A DNA stretch of 64,000 nt from Woeseiaceae bacterium (GCA_021773135.1 JAJFKP010000056.1:1-64000); one strand, 5' to 3'; positions 8,051-19,074 are shown, counted from the first letter of the stretch. A program made the numbers and translations. The notes: a model not told the origin generated them from the letters alone.

Positions 8051-9016
8051 CTAACGGTAGCGATCGTCCCGATCCCGGAACTGGCGCTCCGCCATTTCCC
8101 TGCGCTCCTGTGCCTCAACACACAATGTGGCGACCGGTCGTGCTTCCAGGCGTTTCAGCCCGATTTCCTCGCCGGTCTCCTCGCAGTAACCGTAGGTGCC
8201 GTCCTCGACGCGCGCCAGTGCGGAGTTGATCTTGCGCAGTAATTTTCGCTCGCGGTCACGAGTTCGCAGTTCCAGACCGAATTCGGACTCTTGTGTCGCA
8301 CGGTCATTTGGATCCGGGAAGTTGGCGGCCTCGTCCTGCATATGATGCACGGTCCGATCAACCTCGATCATCAATTCGCTTTTCCAGGACTGCAAAATGG
8401 CATCGAAATGCTCGAGCTGCTCCTCGCTCATATATTCTTCACCGCGTTTGGGCGTATACGGCTCAATGCCGTGAATTGGCCCTGACAGCATGTCAGCAGT
8501 GCTGCGTGGCTTGCGCGGAGCCACTTTGCGTCGCGGCGGAACGTTCCTGGCAATCGGCTTCCGGCGAAAGGATGCTTTCTTTTTGCTTACTTTTTTCTTG
8601 GCGACCTTCTTGTTCGCCGCTGGTTTCTTCGTTGCTGCTTTCTTGCTCGACACTTGCTTTTTACTCGACTTTTTCTTCGCTACAGGTTTCTTCTTCGCCA
8701 CTTTCTTCTTGGTTGCTTTCTTAGCGACCTTCTTCTTGCTCGCCTTTTTCCTGGCAGCGGGCTTCTTCTTTGCGGCTTTCTTACGTGCAGCCGGCTTCTT
8801 CCGCGCTACCTTTTTCTTTGCGGATTTTCGGACAGCCGCCTTCTTACGGGCCGCCGACTTCTTTTTGGGGGATTTTTTCGCAGTTGACTTTTTCTTGGTC
8901 ACTTTACGTTTCTTTGCTGCAGGCTTCTTTTTGGCAGCGGGCTTACGCGTTACAGCCTTCTTCCGGAGGGCCTTTGCGCGTTTGGGCTTCTTGCTCGCAG
9001 TCTTTTTTGCGGGCAT
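8051..9016 (-). CDS. dksA: DksA-family RNA polymerase regulator with long histone H1-like N-terminal extension
   Basis: This is a 321-residue protein in which residues 172-321 are a normal-length DksA (coiled coil with tip DPNDRAT, keeping D238 and A240, which act at the RNA polymerase secondary channel). Residues 1-171 are almost only Lys, Ala, Arg, Ser and Thr in KKxAxKK-type repeats, like bacterial histone H1-like tails. The zinc finger is reduced: C278 and C299 remain, but the two partner cysteines are T281 and A302. DksA with ppGpp retunes transcription in the stringent response. TAGGAG precedes the ATG at 9016. Upstream of gluQ and divergent from smc. Confidence 0.9.
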   Translation of the reverse strand: MPAKKTASKKPKRAKALRKKAVTRKPAAKKKPAAKKRKVTKKKSTAKKSPKKKSAARKKAAVRKSAKKKVARKKPAARKKAAKKKPAARKKASKKKVAKKATKKKVAKKKPVAKKKSSKKQVSSKKAATKKPAANKKVAKKKVSKKKASFRRKPIARNVPPRRKVAPRKPRSTADMLSGPIHGIEPYTPKRGEEYMSEEQLEHFDAILQSWKSELMIEVDRTVHHMQDEAANFPDPNDRATQESEFGLELRTRDRERKLLRKINSALARVEDGTYGYCEETGEEIGLKRLEARPVATLCVEAQERREMAERQFRDRDDRYR

Positions 9017-9282
9017 TTTCTACTCCTACCGGTCCGAGAAAAACGCGCAATTATACATTGACTCGTTCGACATGGAAGCTTTAATAATTGCTTTTTACGA
9101 CGGCGCCATTCCGGCCTGATCCTGAGCTTGCCGCAGCGTCGATCCGAACCACACGAATCGCCCGCCAGCCAAGATATGGCGGGGGTTTCGGCAATAGTGT
9201 CTTTATCAAGCGACAATCGTTTTATGCCATCAATTGGATTACACTACGGCGCATTCTTTTGGCGTTGGGCAAACACCACCAC

Positions 9283-12200
9283 ATGCGACTCAGCAAGATC
9301 AAGCTTGCCGGCTTTAAATCATTCGTAGATCCGACCACGATTCCCTTCCCGAGCAGCCTCGTAGGCGTCGTCGGCCCTAACGGATGTGGCAAATCAAATG
9401 TAATTGACGCCGTTCGTTGGGTTATGGGCGAGAGCTCTGCCAGCCGGTTACGTGGCGATTCCATCACGGACGTCATTTTTAACGGCTCAAGTTCCCGAAA
9501 ACCCGTTGGCGCAGCCTCAGTTGAGCTGCTTTTTGACAATTCCGAGTCGACGCTCGAAGGGCAGTATGCGAAATACGCCGAAATTGCGATCCGTCGCGAG
9601 GTGTCGCGAGATGGAATATCGACCTATTTTCTAAATGGCACGCGCTGTCGGCGTAAGGACATCACGGGCGTCTTTCTGGGAACCGGGCTTGGTCCACGAA
9701 GCTACTCTATTATTGAGCAAGGCATGATTTCCCGCATTATTGAGGCGAAGCCGGAGGAAATGCGCACCTTCATCGAGGAAGCTGCCGGGATTTCGAAATA
9801 CAAGGAGCGTCGCAGGGAAACCTCGAACCGAATCAAGCATACCAAGGACAATCTGGATCGGCTGGCGGATGTGCAGGAAGAGGTAGAGAAGCAGATCAAG
9901 CATCTTGATCGGCAAGCGAAGACGGCCGAGCGGTATGGACGACTGAAAGACGACGAGCGCAAGACAGCTGCTGAACTGCTGGCATTAAGATTGCGTGACC
10001 TCGATGGCCGAGCTAAAGAGTCGACCAGCCAACTGCGCGACCAGGAAACCGCGCTCGAAGCGCAAATTGCAGATCAGCGGAGAATCGAAGCGAAGATCGA
10101 AGCGTCGCGAGTTCAGCATACCGAGCTTAACGACGCTTTTAATGAGGTGCAGGGTCGCTACTATAAAGCAGGATCGGAGATTGCCCGGGTCGAGCAGACT
10201 ATCGAGCATGCGCATGAACTGCGGGAGCGGCAGCAGCACGATCTGGAGCAAGCTATTCAGGCGGCCGGTGAAATCGCCGGTCACATTAACAAAGACGAAA
10301 CTGATATCGCACAACTGGAATTGTCGATCAATGAGTTGGTGCCGGGACTTGAAGAAGCGCGGTCCCAGCAAAGTCGATCGCAGTCGTCTCTCGAACAGGC
10401 GGAAAAGGCCATCGCCGAATGGCAGGTGCGATGGGACGACTATTTAAGTAAGGCAAACGAAGCAGAACAAACGCGAAACGTTGAGCAAACACGAACTGAG
10501 CAGTTGCAGTCGCGTCTCACAAGTCTGTCCGAGCGCCGCCGCAAACTAGAAGAATCGCAACAAAGCGCCAATCCACAGGAACTCAAGGAACGGTTCGAGA
10601 CACTGGCCGCTGCCGAGCAGCGCAAGCGCCAGGCACGAGAGGAGTTTGAGCGAGCAATTGCTGACGTCGCGGATAAGATTCACAAGCTGCGTGAGCAAGA
10701 CAAGAAATTGAGCCACCTTGTTGACGACCGGCGAGCGACGCTCCTGGATTCGCAGTCGAAGTATGCATCGCTCGAAGCAATACAAAAGGCCGCGCTCGGT
10801 GAGGGCGATGATGGCATTCAAAGTTGGCTCGAATCGTCCGGCCTGTTGAACAACCGCAGAGTCGCGCAGTCAATTTCCGTCGAAAACGGTTGGGAAACGG
10901 CTGTCGAAACTGTTCTTGGCGACTATCTGCAGGCAGTTTGTGTCAGCGATGTTGCTTCTGCAACTGCAAGTTTGTCCGAGCTGCGCGCAGGTAGTATGAC
11001 TATGCTGGTCGACTCTGCGGGCACATCGCCAGGTGGAGATTCCTCTTCCACGCTGGCTGCAAAAGTATCGAAGGCCCCGGCTGCGGTGCTCGAAATATTG
11101 CGCACCGTTCGGGTGGCGGAATCACTGAGTAAGGCACTGTCAATTCGTGAACAGTTGGGTGATCTCGATGTCGATGGATCCGTGATCACGGCAGATGGCG
11201 TGTGGTTGAGCAGAAACTGGCTGCGAGTTAATCGTGACAAGAATGCTCAGTCCGGTGTGCTTGGTCGCGAACACGATATGCGACGCCTCAAGAATGAAAT
11301 TCGTGAACAGCACGCACGGAGTGAGAGCGCCGCCAAACTGATGACGGACGGTCGCAACCGATTGCGACAGCTCGAAGATCGACGAGAAAAATTGCAGAGC
11401 GATGCCAGCGCACTTCTCGATGAGTATTCTGATATCAAGGCCAAGCTCGACACGGCGCGCTATCAGCTGGATCAGGCGACGGCGCGGCAGGAAGCCATAT
11501 CAGAAGAAAGCGGCGATATCGAAAAAGAACGTTTTCAGGCCGAAGAGCAAGCTCGAACGTCGAGCACACAATTCACTCAGGCCGTCAGCTTTTTGACTGA
11601 ACTGGATACGCAGCGCGAGGCGCTGGAAACCCAGCGCAGCGAGTTACGCGCGGAGCTGGAGCGTGTGCGGGCGCAGGCGGACGAAGATCGCATTGCAGCG
11701 CATGACCTGGCGATTCAGTTTGAAACACGCAGATCCAGCAAAGATTCCGCTGCTCAGAGTCTGGTTCGAATGCAGTCCCAACTGCGCCATTTTCGTTCCC
11801 GCGAACAAGACATCCGGCAGCAGCTTGAGCAGAGTGAAAGCCCGCTGGAATCTAACAAGCAGGAACTGGAAAAATTGTTGCAGGTGCGGGTTGCCGTGGA
11901 GAGCGAACTCTCTGAATCGCGACGGCTCGTTGAGAATATCGAGAACGAACTGCGGGAACTCGATCAGACCAGAATGCGCGATGAACAGCTCGTGGAGGAG
12001 GCTCGCTCCCGAGTGAACGATGCCAGAATGGTTGTGCAGGAAGTGAGCGTCAGGCGTGAGGGTTTTGCGGAACAGTTTGCGCAGACAGATTTTGACCTCG
12101 AAGAGTTGCTGGCGGAACTAGCCGAAGATGCAGCAATCGATAGCTGGGAGGAAAAGCTCGAGAAGGTGCGGCGGCGAATTGATCGGCTTGGGCCGATTAA

Positions 12201-12801
12201 CCTGGCTGCAATCGATGAATTCAAAGAACAATCGGAGCGCAAGGAATATCTCGATGCGCAATTGGCTGACCTGACGGATGCGCTGGATACGCTGGAGGGT
12301 GCGATTCGCAAGATCGACCGCGAGACGCGGACCCGATTCCGCGAAACGTACGCGAAAATTGACATCGGATTCAAGCGTCTTTTTCCGAAACTCTTTGGTG
12401 GTGGTCATGCCTATCTAGAATTGACCGGTGATGATTTACTATCGGCCGGTGTTACCGTGATGGCGCGTCCTCCCGGTAAACGGAACAGTACGATTCACCT
12501 GTTATCAGGTGGAGAAAAAGCGCTTACCGCCGTCGCATTGGTTTTCGCTATTTTTGAACTCAATCCAGCCCCGTTTTGTCTTCTCGATGAGGTTGACGCG
12601 CCGCTGGATGATGCAAACGTAACGCGTTTCTGTGAGATCGTTAAAGAGATGTCTGAAGTTGTGCAGTTTGTCTTCATTACACACAACAAAGTCACCATGG
12701 AGATGGCACGACAGCTCACTGGCGTGACGATGCAGGAGCCGGGAGTGTCTCGCCTGGTTTCTGTCGATCTTGACGAAGCGGTGAAGATGGCAGCCAGTTA
12801 G
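9283..12801 (+). CDS. smc: Chromosome segregation ATPase Smc
   Basis: This is a 1172-residue SMC: Walker A GPNGCGKS at 31-38, long coiled coil arms, a hinge around 500-650, and a C-terminal ABC signature LLSGGEKAL with Walker B FCLLDEVDAPLDD near 1075-1110. With ScpA and ScpB (encoded at 22-23.7 kb) it forms the condensin that organises origins and separates daughter chromosomes. I set the start at ATG 9283, because the conserved MRLSKIKLAGFKSF begins there; the frame stays open 65 codons upstream without family similarity. zipA and ligA follow in the same direction. Confidence 0.97.
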   Translation: MRLSKIKLAGFKSFVDPTTIPFPSSLVGVVGPNGCGKSNVIDAVRWVMGESSASRLRGDSITDVIFNGSSSRKPVGAASVELLFDNSESTLEGQYAKYAEIAIRREVSRDGISTYFLNGTRCRRKDITGVFLGTGLGPRSYSIIEQGMISRIIEAKPEEMRTFIEEAAGISKYKERRRETSNRIKHTKDNLDRLADVQEEVEKQIKHLDRQAKTAERYGRLKDDERKTAAELLALRLRDLDGRAKESTSQLRDQETALEAQIADQRRIEAKIEASRVQHTELNDAFNEVQGRYYKAGSEIARVEQTIEHAHELRERQQHDLEQAIQAAGEIAGHINKDETDIAQLELSINELVPGLEEARSQQSRSQSSLEQAEKAIAEWQVRWDDYLSKANEAEQTRNVEQTRTEQLQSRLTSLSERRRKLEESQQSANPQELKERFETLAAAEQRKRQAREEFERAIADVADKIHKLREQDKKLSHLVDDRRATLLDSQSKYASLEAIQKAALGEGDDGIQSWLESSGLLNNRRVAQSISVENGWETAVETVLGDYLQAVCVSDVASATASLSELRAGSMTMLVDSAGTSPGGDSSSTLAAKVSKAPAAVLEILRTVRVAESLSKALSIREQLGDLDVDGSVITADGVWLSRNWLRVNRDKNAQSGVLGREHDMRRLKNEIREQHARSESAAKLMTDGRNRLRQLEDRREKLQSDASALLDEYSDIKAKLDTARYQLDQATARQEAISEESGDIEKERFQAEEQARTSSTQFTQAVSFLTELDTQREALETQRSELRAELERVRAQADEDRIAAHDLAIQFETRRSSKDSAAQSLVRMQSQLRHFRSREQDIRQQLEQSESPLESNKQELEKLLQVRVAVESELSESRRLVENIENELRELDQTRMRDEQLVEEARSRVNDARMVVQEVSVRREGFAEQFAQTDFDLEELLAELAEDAAIDSWEEKLEKVRRRIDRLGPINLAAIDEFKEQSERKEYLDAQLADLTDALDTLEGAIRKIDRETRTRFRETYAKIDIGFKRLFPKLFGGGHAYLELTGDDLLSAGVTVMARPPGKRNSTIHLLSGGEKALTAVALVFAIFELNPAPFCLLDEVDAPLDDANVTRFCEIVKEMSEVVQFVFITHNKVTMEMARQLTGVTMQEPGVSRLVSVDLDEAVKMAAS

Positions 12802-12824
12802 TCGCCGGTCAATAGAGATTTCGT

Positions 12825-13481
12825 ATGGACGGTCTACGTTGGTTACTGTTGGGTTTCGGGCTGTTTGTCGTTGCAGGTGTATACCTGTACACACGCTATC
12901 AGCGAGGGCGCACGGAAACCCAGGAAACATCAGGGTTTTCTGGCGCGAAAGTTGAGCCGTCGCTGGGAGAGCTGGATGTCGTTAGCGAGGAGGAGGCATC
13001 CCCACTCGACGCAGACAGCGATACCCAGGTGCAGTCGAACGAGGACGCACCTGATTTGCCGCAAAAAATTGTTACGCTGCGCGTGATCGCGCGAAACAAT
13101 GGTGCGTTTGCCGGCGATGAGCTGGTCCTCAGTTTGCGTGGCATTGGTATGCGGCACGGCAAATTCGGAATTTTCCATCGATTTGAAGGCAGCGAAGAAG
13201 ACAAGGTCGTTTTTAGTGCAGCGAGTCTGGTCGAGCCTGGAAGTTTCGACCTGGAAAATATCAAAGAACAGAAAATTCCCGGCATCAGTCTGTTCATGGT
13301 CCTCCCCGGACCAATCGATGGTGCCGAGGCTTTCGATCTGATGATTGCGGCCTCTCGCGCATTGTCACAATCTTTGGGCGCTGAACTCCTGGACGAATCC
13401 GGAAGCACGCTGAGTATTCAGCGCGAGCGTTACCTGCGTGAAGAAATAATTCAGTATCAGCATAGCTCGATCGTTGTGTGA
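12825..13481 (+). CDS. zipA: Cell division protein ZipA
   Basis: At 218 residues it has an N-terminal membrane segment (LRWLLLGFGLFVVAGVYLYT), a short acidic linker (about 30-70) and the C-terminal FtsZ-binding domain (about 85-215, with RGIGMRHGKFGIFHRF and a MVLPGPIDG loop). ZipA tethers FtsZ to the inner membrane and is specific to gammaproteobacteria, which supports the class assignment. The linker is shorter than in E. coli (328 residues). It sits between smc and ligA with gaps of about 23 and 16 bp, so the three are probably one operon. Confidence 0.93.
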   Translation: MDGLRWLLLGFGLFVVAGVYLYTRYQRGRTETQETSGFSGAKVEPSLGELDVVSEEEASPLDADSDTQVQSNEDAPDLPQKIVTLRVIARNNGAFAGDELVLSLRGIGMRHGKFGIFHRFEGSEEDKVVFSAASLVEPGSFDLENIKEQKIPGISLFMVLPGPIDGAEAFDLMIAASRALSQSLGAELLDESGSTLSIQRERYLREEIIQYQHSSIVV

Positions 13482-13494
13482 ATCGGCATACTGA

Positions 13495-15528
<2,034 letters not shown>

Positions 15529-15709
15529 TTAACCAGCTTTTCATCGACGCCATGCAAGAAAACCCAACAAAATCAAGGCCTAAAACTAGGCAAGACTTTC
15601 ATAAGTAACTATCGTCCAAGGACATGTCTTATCGCAAAACTTGGGTCTTTTTTCCCATGTTGTCCATTTCGTTGACGAATATCATTCACGGTCAATATAT
15701 TTCGCGTCC

Positions 15710-16552
15710 ATGCAAGACACCATCCAGCAACAAATCCTTAGTGCGCTTCTGACAATGCTGCGTCCTCTGGCGAGGGCGCTCCTTCGCGCGGGTATTGGGC
15801 ATCGCGAATTCAATGAAATTTCAAAGTCTGCATTCGTGGATGTCGCAACGAAAGACTATGGACTGAGAGGAAGACCAACGAATATCTCTCGAGTCGCGGT
15901 CATGACCGGACTGACGAGGAAAGAAGTACGACGACTACGCAACAAGAATGAGGCTGGTGAAGAGACGGATATTAGCCGGAGGACGCCGATGGGAGTCGTC
16001 CTCCATCGTTGGTATACAGAGGCTGATTTTATCAGTTCGGATGGTTCTCCAAGGGTTCTTCAGTTTGATGGAGATGCAAATTCATTCTCTGATTTGGTTG
16101 GCCGATACGGTGGTGATATTCCGCCTGGCGCAATGAGGACGGAATTGAAACGGATTGGGGCTGTTTCTGAAGCAAGTGACGGACAGCTGACTGTGTTAAA
16201 ACGTAACGTTTCGAAGCCCGGCGTGCATGAAAAGCTGATTGATGGCTTATCTATAGTCATATACCCAGCCGTATTAGCGCTGGCCAATAATACTGATGCC
16301 AAAAATGCAGATGCGACTTGGGTAATGAGGACCGCTGCTACATCCCGAATTCGAGCGGGCGATGTTCCACGAATTCGACGAATTACGTCTGACCGATTGT
16401 CAGAGTTCGTAGAATCTGTGGATGATCTTTTTGCCGCATATGAAACTCTTCATGACGACGACATGTCGGAATCCAGCGATCAGTCAGTCGGAATTGGTGT
16501 ATTTTATTTTGAGGAGGACAAAGACGAATCGCACTTTTATAAGAAGGCGTAG
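15710..16552 (+). CDS. DUF6502-family protein, paralogue A
   Basis: This is a 280-residue protein from ATG 15710 (MQDTIQQQILSALLTMLRP). An ATG at 15641 would add 23 residues that match nothing in its paralogue. It aligns along its length with the protein at 16963: LRPLARALLRAGIGHREFNEISKSAFVDVA, then RVAVMTGLTRKEVRRL, which looks like a helix-turn-helix. I assign DUF6502 from memory of the family N-terminus; its function is unknown. The region is lower in GC than the neighbouring housekeeping genes. It may be a transcriptional regulator. Confidence 0.7.
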   Translation: MQDTIQQQILSALLTMLRPLARALLRAGIGHREFNEISKSAFVDVATKDYGLRGRPTNISRVAVMTGLTRKEVRRLRNKNEAGEETDISRRTPMGVVLHRWYTEADFISSDGSPRVLQFDGDANSFSDLVGRYGGDIPPGAMRTELKRIGAVSEASDGQLTVLKRNVSKPGVHEKLIDGLSIVIYPAVLALANNTDAKNADATWVMRTAATSRIRAGDVPRIRRITSDRLSEFVESVDDLFAAYETLHDDDMSESSDQSVGIGVFYFEEDKDESHFYKKA

Positions 16553-16719
16553 TGGTTTCGAATTGGCTAACTAGTGGCTAGAATCTCCTTTCCTGCGGCT
16601 GCGCAAAAAGTTTGCCTCCTATAGAGATTTGTCTCAATTTCACAAAATTTTGTCGTTTCTGACGATGGGTTAAATACCTATACGCGGTGATTGTCAACAC
16701 CTCTTTTTTTATTCTATAA

Positions 16720-16738
16720 ATAACTTTCGAAAAGTTAT
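16720..16738. promoter_or_regulatory. AT-rich palindrome, possible operator
   Basis: ATAACTTT (16720-16727) and AAAGTTAT (16731-16738) form perfect arms around CGA. The imperfect match continues outward into TATA-rich sequence on both sides. It could be a dimer-binding site for a helix-turn-helix protein such as the flanking DUF6502 products. There is no T-tract of terminator type. Confidence 0.4.
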
Positions 16739-16923
16739 ATAAACACCTAATAATAATAGATTAAAACGGACAATCTACTTGTCTTAACGGGCTGTTATTC
16801 ACAGTTTGTTCTCCAATTATTTCGTTAGCTTAGAATTCTCTGCGCGCGTTATCGCGTAACCCATTGATTTTTGGTACCGATTTCATTGCTCGAAATCGCA
16901 CTTAATGTTGACTGTTAGGTACT

Positions 16924-16941
16924 TCGGGAATAAATTCCCGA
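16924..16941. promoter_or_regulatory. Perfect inverted repeat just upstream of DUF6502 paralogue B
   Basis: TCGGGAAT and ATTCCCGA are exact inverted arms separated by AA, ending 21 bp before the ATG at 16963. The gene has no visible Shine-Dalgarno sequence between the repeat and the start. The repeat could be an operator, or an RNA hairpin that controls translation. Confidence 0.5.
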
Positions 16942-16962
16942 CTATGGCTATTATGTTGATAT

Positions 16963-17871
16963 ATGAGCGATTCAATCAAAGCAGCGCTACTGAGTGCATA
17001 TCAAGTTCTTCTCGGTCCACTCGTAAGAATATTGCTGCGACAGGGAATTTCATACGCTGAATTTTCAGAAGTGGCGAAGTCTGTCTATGTGGAAGTCGCT
17101 TTAAAAGATTTCAAAGTAGCAGGTCGAAAAGCAACTCGGACTCGGGTAGCTGTAATGACTGGGCTGACGAGAAAAGAAGTAAAACGAGTCATCGACGAGG
17201 CGTTAAAGGATCAATACGAACCTAACGCAAAGTTCAGTCGTCTCGGACGAGTACTTGTTGGCTGGCATACGGATACAGATTTTACCGGACCTTATGGTTT
17301 GCCATTGGAGCTTGAATATGAGGCAACTAAAGCCGGTGAGCCGACGTTCTCAGAATTGGTTAAGCGTCATAGCGGCGACATGTCGCCTCGATCAATTCTC
17401 GACGAGTTGATTCGTGTTGGGGCTGTAAGAGAAACGGATGTGGGTTGGTATCGAGTTTTAAGGCGAGACTACATCACAGACGCAACGGGTAGAGACACAT
17501 TTGAAAGAACTGGATTCATAGTAAGAAATTTTATTAATACCGTTGACTTCAATATGACGAAGTCAGCACCAGGAAAAGGAAGATTCGAACGGCACGTTTT
17601 TCCAGCAGATGGTATTCGCGCCAAAGATTTTGAGAAGTTTGACGAATATTTGCGAGATCGTTGTCAAGCACTACTTGAAGAGTTGGATAACTGGCTAACG
17701 AAACTACCGATTCCTGACCCAAAGAAAGGTGACGAAGTTATTCATACAGGAGTAGGCATGTATCACTACATGACTCATGTAGCTGACGACAGAAACCTGA
17801 AAGAAGTGTTGCGTGATGAAGGACTAATTCGGAATGGTCATTTGCAGGAAGCTGATGAACTAAACGAATGA
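16963..17871 (+). CDS. DUF6502-family protein, paralogue B
   Basis: This is a 302-residue protein. It shares with paralogue A the N-terminal LLGPLVRILLRQGISYAEFSEVAKSVYVEVA block and the exact core RVAVMTGLTRKEV, a likely recognition helix of a helix-turn-helix. The middle (GRVLVGWHTDTDFTGPYGLP...LVKRHSGDMSPRSILDELIRVGAV) also aligns, while the C-terminal thirds have diverged. Function unknown. An exact 8+8 inverted repeat lies 21 bp before the start. It ends about 50 bp before the octapeptide-repeat gene on the same strand, so the two may be co-transcribed. Confidence 0.75.
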   Translation: MSDSIKAALLSAYQVLLGPLVRILLRQGISYAEFSEVAKSVYVEVALKDFKVAGRKATRTRVAVMTGLTRKEVKRVIDEALKDQYEPNAKFSRLGRVLVGWHTDTDFTGPYGLPLELEYEATKAGEPTFSELVKRHSGDMSPRSILDELIRVGAVRETDVGWYRVLRRDYITDATGRDTFERTGFIVRNFINTVDFNMTKSAPGKGRFERHVFPADGIRAKDFEKFDEYLRDRCQALLEELDNWLTKLPIPDPKKGDEVIHTGVGMYHYMTHVADDRNLKEVLRDEGLIRNGHLQEADELNE

Positions 17872-17925
17872 AGATTAAACCGAAAATATAGATTTTTGTA
17901 TTCGAGACGTTGGAGAAGTCGAGAA

Positions 17926-18954
17926 ATGAGCGAGCGAAGAGCGACTATGAATAGTCGTCGGTCAGCAGTGGCCGGCGTCGCAATCGCATTGGTTTCGACA
18001 GGCGCTAGTGGTGCTATTACCGGTAGTGACGGTAGAGCAATCACCGGCAGCGATGTTCGAGCCATAACCGGTAGTGACGGCAGGGCGATCACGGGCAGCG
18101 ATGTTCGAGCCATAACCGGTAGTGACGGCAGAGCGATCACGGGCAGCGATGTTCGAGCGATCACCGGCAGTGATGGCAGAGCGATCACGGGTAGTGACGG
18201 CAGGGCGATCACCGGCAGTGATGGCAGAGCGATCACGGGCAGCGATGTTCGAGCAATCACCGGCAGTGACGGCAGAGCGATCACGGGCAGCGATGTTCGC
18301 GCGATCACCGGCAGTGATGGCAGGGCGATCACGGGCAGCGATGTTCGAGCAATCACCGGCAGTGATGGCAGGGCGATCACGGGCAGCGATGTTCGCGCAA
18401 TCACCGGCAGTGATGGCAGGGCGATCACGGGCAGCGATGTTCGCGCGATCACCGGCAGTGATGCCAGAGCGATCACGGGCAGCGATGTTCGATCGATCAC
18501 CGGCAGCGATGTTCGAGCGATCACCGGCAGTGACGGCAGGGCAATTACTGGCAGCGATGGCCGCCTACTACTTGTTGGCCAGGTCAATTACGTCGGCGAG
18601 GACTTTGTATCAGTACTTGGTCAAACCGTTCTCATGGACCGGTCAAGCGCACGTGGTATCCGGGTCGGGGCATCGGTCGCCGTTTACGGCTCGATTGATA
18701 TTGATACAGGGAGCATAGCTGGTGCATCCGTGGTTTCGCGCTCAAACGTCGACGGCGTGTCCTACCTGACAGGTGTGGTTGATTCCGTTGATACCGTGAA
18801 AGGTACTGCAGTAGTCAGCGGCATGAACGTTGACTACACGTCTCTGCTTGCTACCGGGTCAGCACCGGCAGTTGGTGACATGGTTGCAGTGACCGGACGT
18901 GAGTATAAAGGGGCAGGACTGCTGATAGCCGATCCGCAATTACGGGTGGATTAG
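17926..18954 (+). CDS. Secreted-looking octapeptide-repeat protein with DUF5666-like C-terminal domain
   Basis: This is a 342-residue protein from ATG 17926, chosen because GGAGA lies nine bases upstream; an in-frame ATG 30 bp earlier lacks this. Residues 1-29 look like a signal peptide (RRSAVAGVAIALVSTGASG). Residues 30-213 are 23 uninterrupted octapeptides of consensus AITGSD[G/V]R with no length variation. Residues 214-342 look like two small beta-barrel modules (VGQVNYVGEDFVSVLGQ..., TGVVDSVDTVKGTAVVSG...), resembling DUF5666. No catalytic motif is visible. It follows two DUF6502 genes. Role unknown; an extracellular or periplasmic structural repeat is the simplest reading. Confidence 0.8.
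   Translation: MSERRATMNSRRSAVAGVAIALVSTGASGAITGSDGRAITGSDVRAITGSDGRAITGSDVRAITGSDGRAITGSDVRAITGSDGRAITGSDGRAITGSDGRAITGSDVRAITGSDGRAITGSDVRAITGSDGRAITGSDVRAITGSDGRAITGSDVRAITGSDGRAITGSDVRAITGSDARAITGSDVRSITGSDVRAITGSDGRAITGSDGRLLLVGQVNYVGEDFVSVLGQTVLMDRSSARGIRVGASVAVYGSIDIDTGSIAGASVVSRSNVDGVSYLTGVVDSVDTVKGTAVVSGMNVDYTSLLATGSAPAVGDMVAVTGREYKGAGLLIADPQLRVD
18013..18564 (+). repeat. In-frame 24-bp tandem repeat, 23 copies, with 48-bp higher-order period
   Basis: Each 24-bp unit encodes AITGSDxR. Units with Gly at position 7 mostly use AGA/AGG for Arg and AGT for Ser. Units with Val use CGA/CGC for Arg and AGC for Ser. The two types alternate over most of the array, so growth was by 48-bp dimers. 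Breaks in alternation are at units 7-9 and 19-23. Most units contain GATC (16 sites in 552 bp). Confidence 0.95.
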
Positions 18955-18973
18955 CGGTAAAAGTTGCAGGCAT

Positions 18974-18999
18974 AAAAAAGTCGGCGTCCTTGCCGACTT
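18974..18999 (-). terminator. Rho-independent terminator, minus strand
   Basis: AAGTCGGC (18978-18985) and GCCGACTT (18992-18999) form the stem; on the minus strand it is followed by six T. The plus strand has no T-tract after the stem, so it does not serve the octapeptide gene. The only minus-strand gene upstream, the parvulin, has its own terminator at 19140-19162. That implies a separate short transcript in between. Confidence 0.75.
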
Positions 19000-19068
19000 A
19001 GGTCTCGTATCACACTAGGGAGATGCGAGGGTTGGAGAAGCCGTCCCTGAGCGATTAGGAACGACTCG
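18974..19068 (-). ncRNA. Candidate CRP-dependent small RNA
   Basis: This is a predicted RNA of about 95 nt between two minus-strand terminators, with no gene of its own to explain the second. Its -10 is TATAGT (19075-19080). A perfect TGTGA-N6-TCACA site is centred 41.5 bp before the predicted start, the class II CRP position. The middle has pyrimidine-rich, Shine-Dalgarno-complementary stretches (CTTCTCC, TCTCCC) and the 3' end is a canonical terminator. This resembles CRP-controlled base-pairing RNAs such as CyaR or Spot 42 in design, not in sequence. No homologue is recognised. Confidence 0.5.
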
Positions 19069-19074
19069 CGAGCA

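Larger units (their letters stand above)
16553..16962. other. AT-rich intergenic region between the DUF6502 paralogues
   Basis: These 410 bases hold no convincing gene. They are visibly AT-richer than the flanks, with a run of T at 16703-16710 and two inverted repeats (16720-16738 and 16924-16941) listed separately. The region probably carries the promoter and control sites of the second DUF6502 gene. Confidence 0.6.

Noticed and set aside
8490-9119. A 209-codon plus-strand frame rich in Phe and Leu that looks like a membrane protein
   Set aside because: It is the antisense of the lysine-rich dksA tail; AAG/AAA codons read backward give Phe and Leu. No ribosome site.
18013-18564. Possible CRISPR array
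   Set aside because: Units are contiguous 24-mers without spacers, are in frame and encode a regular peptide; no cas genes are near.
17838-18587. A 249-codon minus-strand frame of SLPVIA repeats
   Set aside because: It is the mirror of the octapeptide array, whose forward frame has a ribosome site, signal peptide and folded C-terminus.
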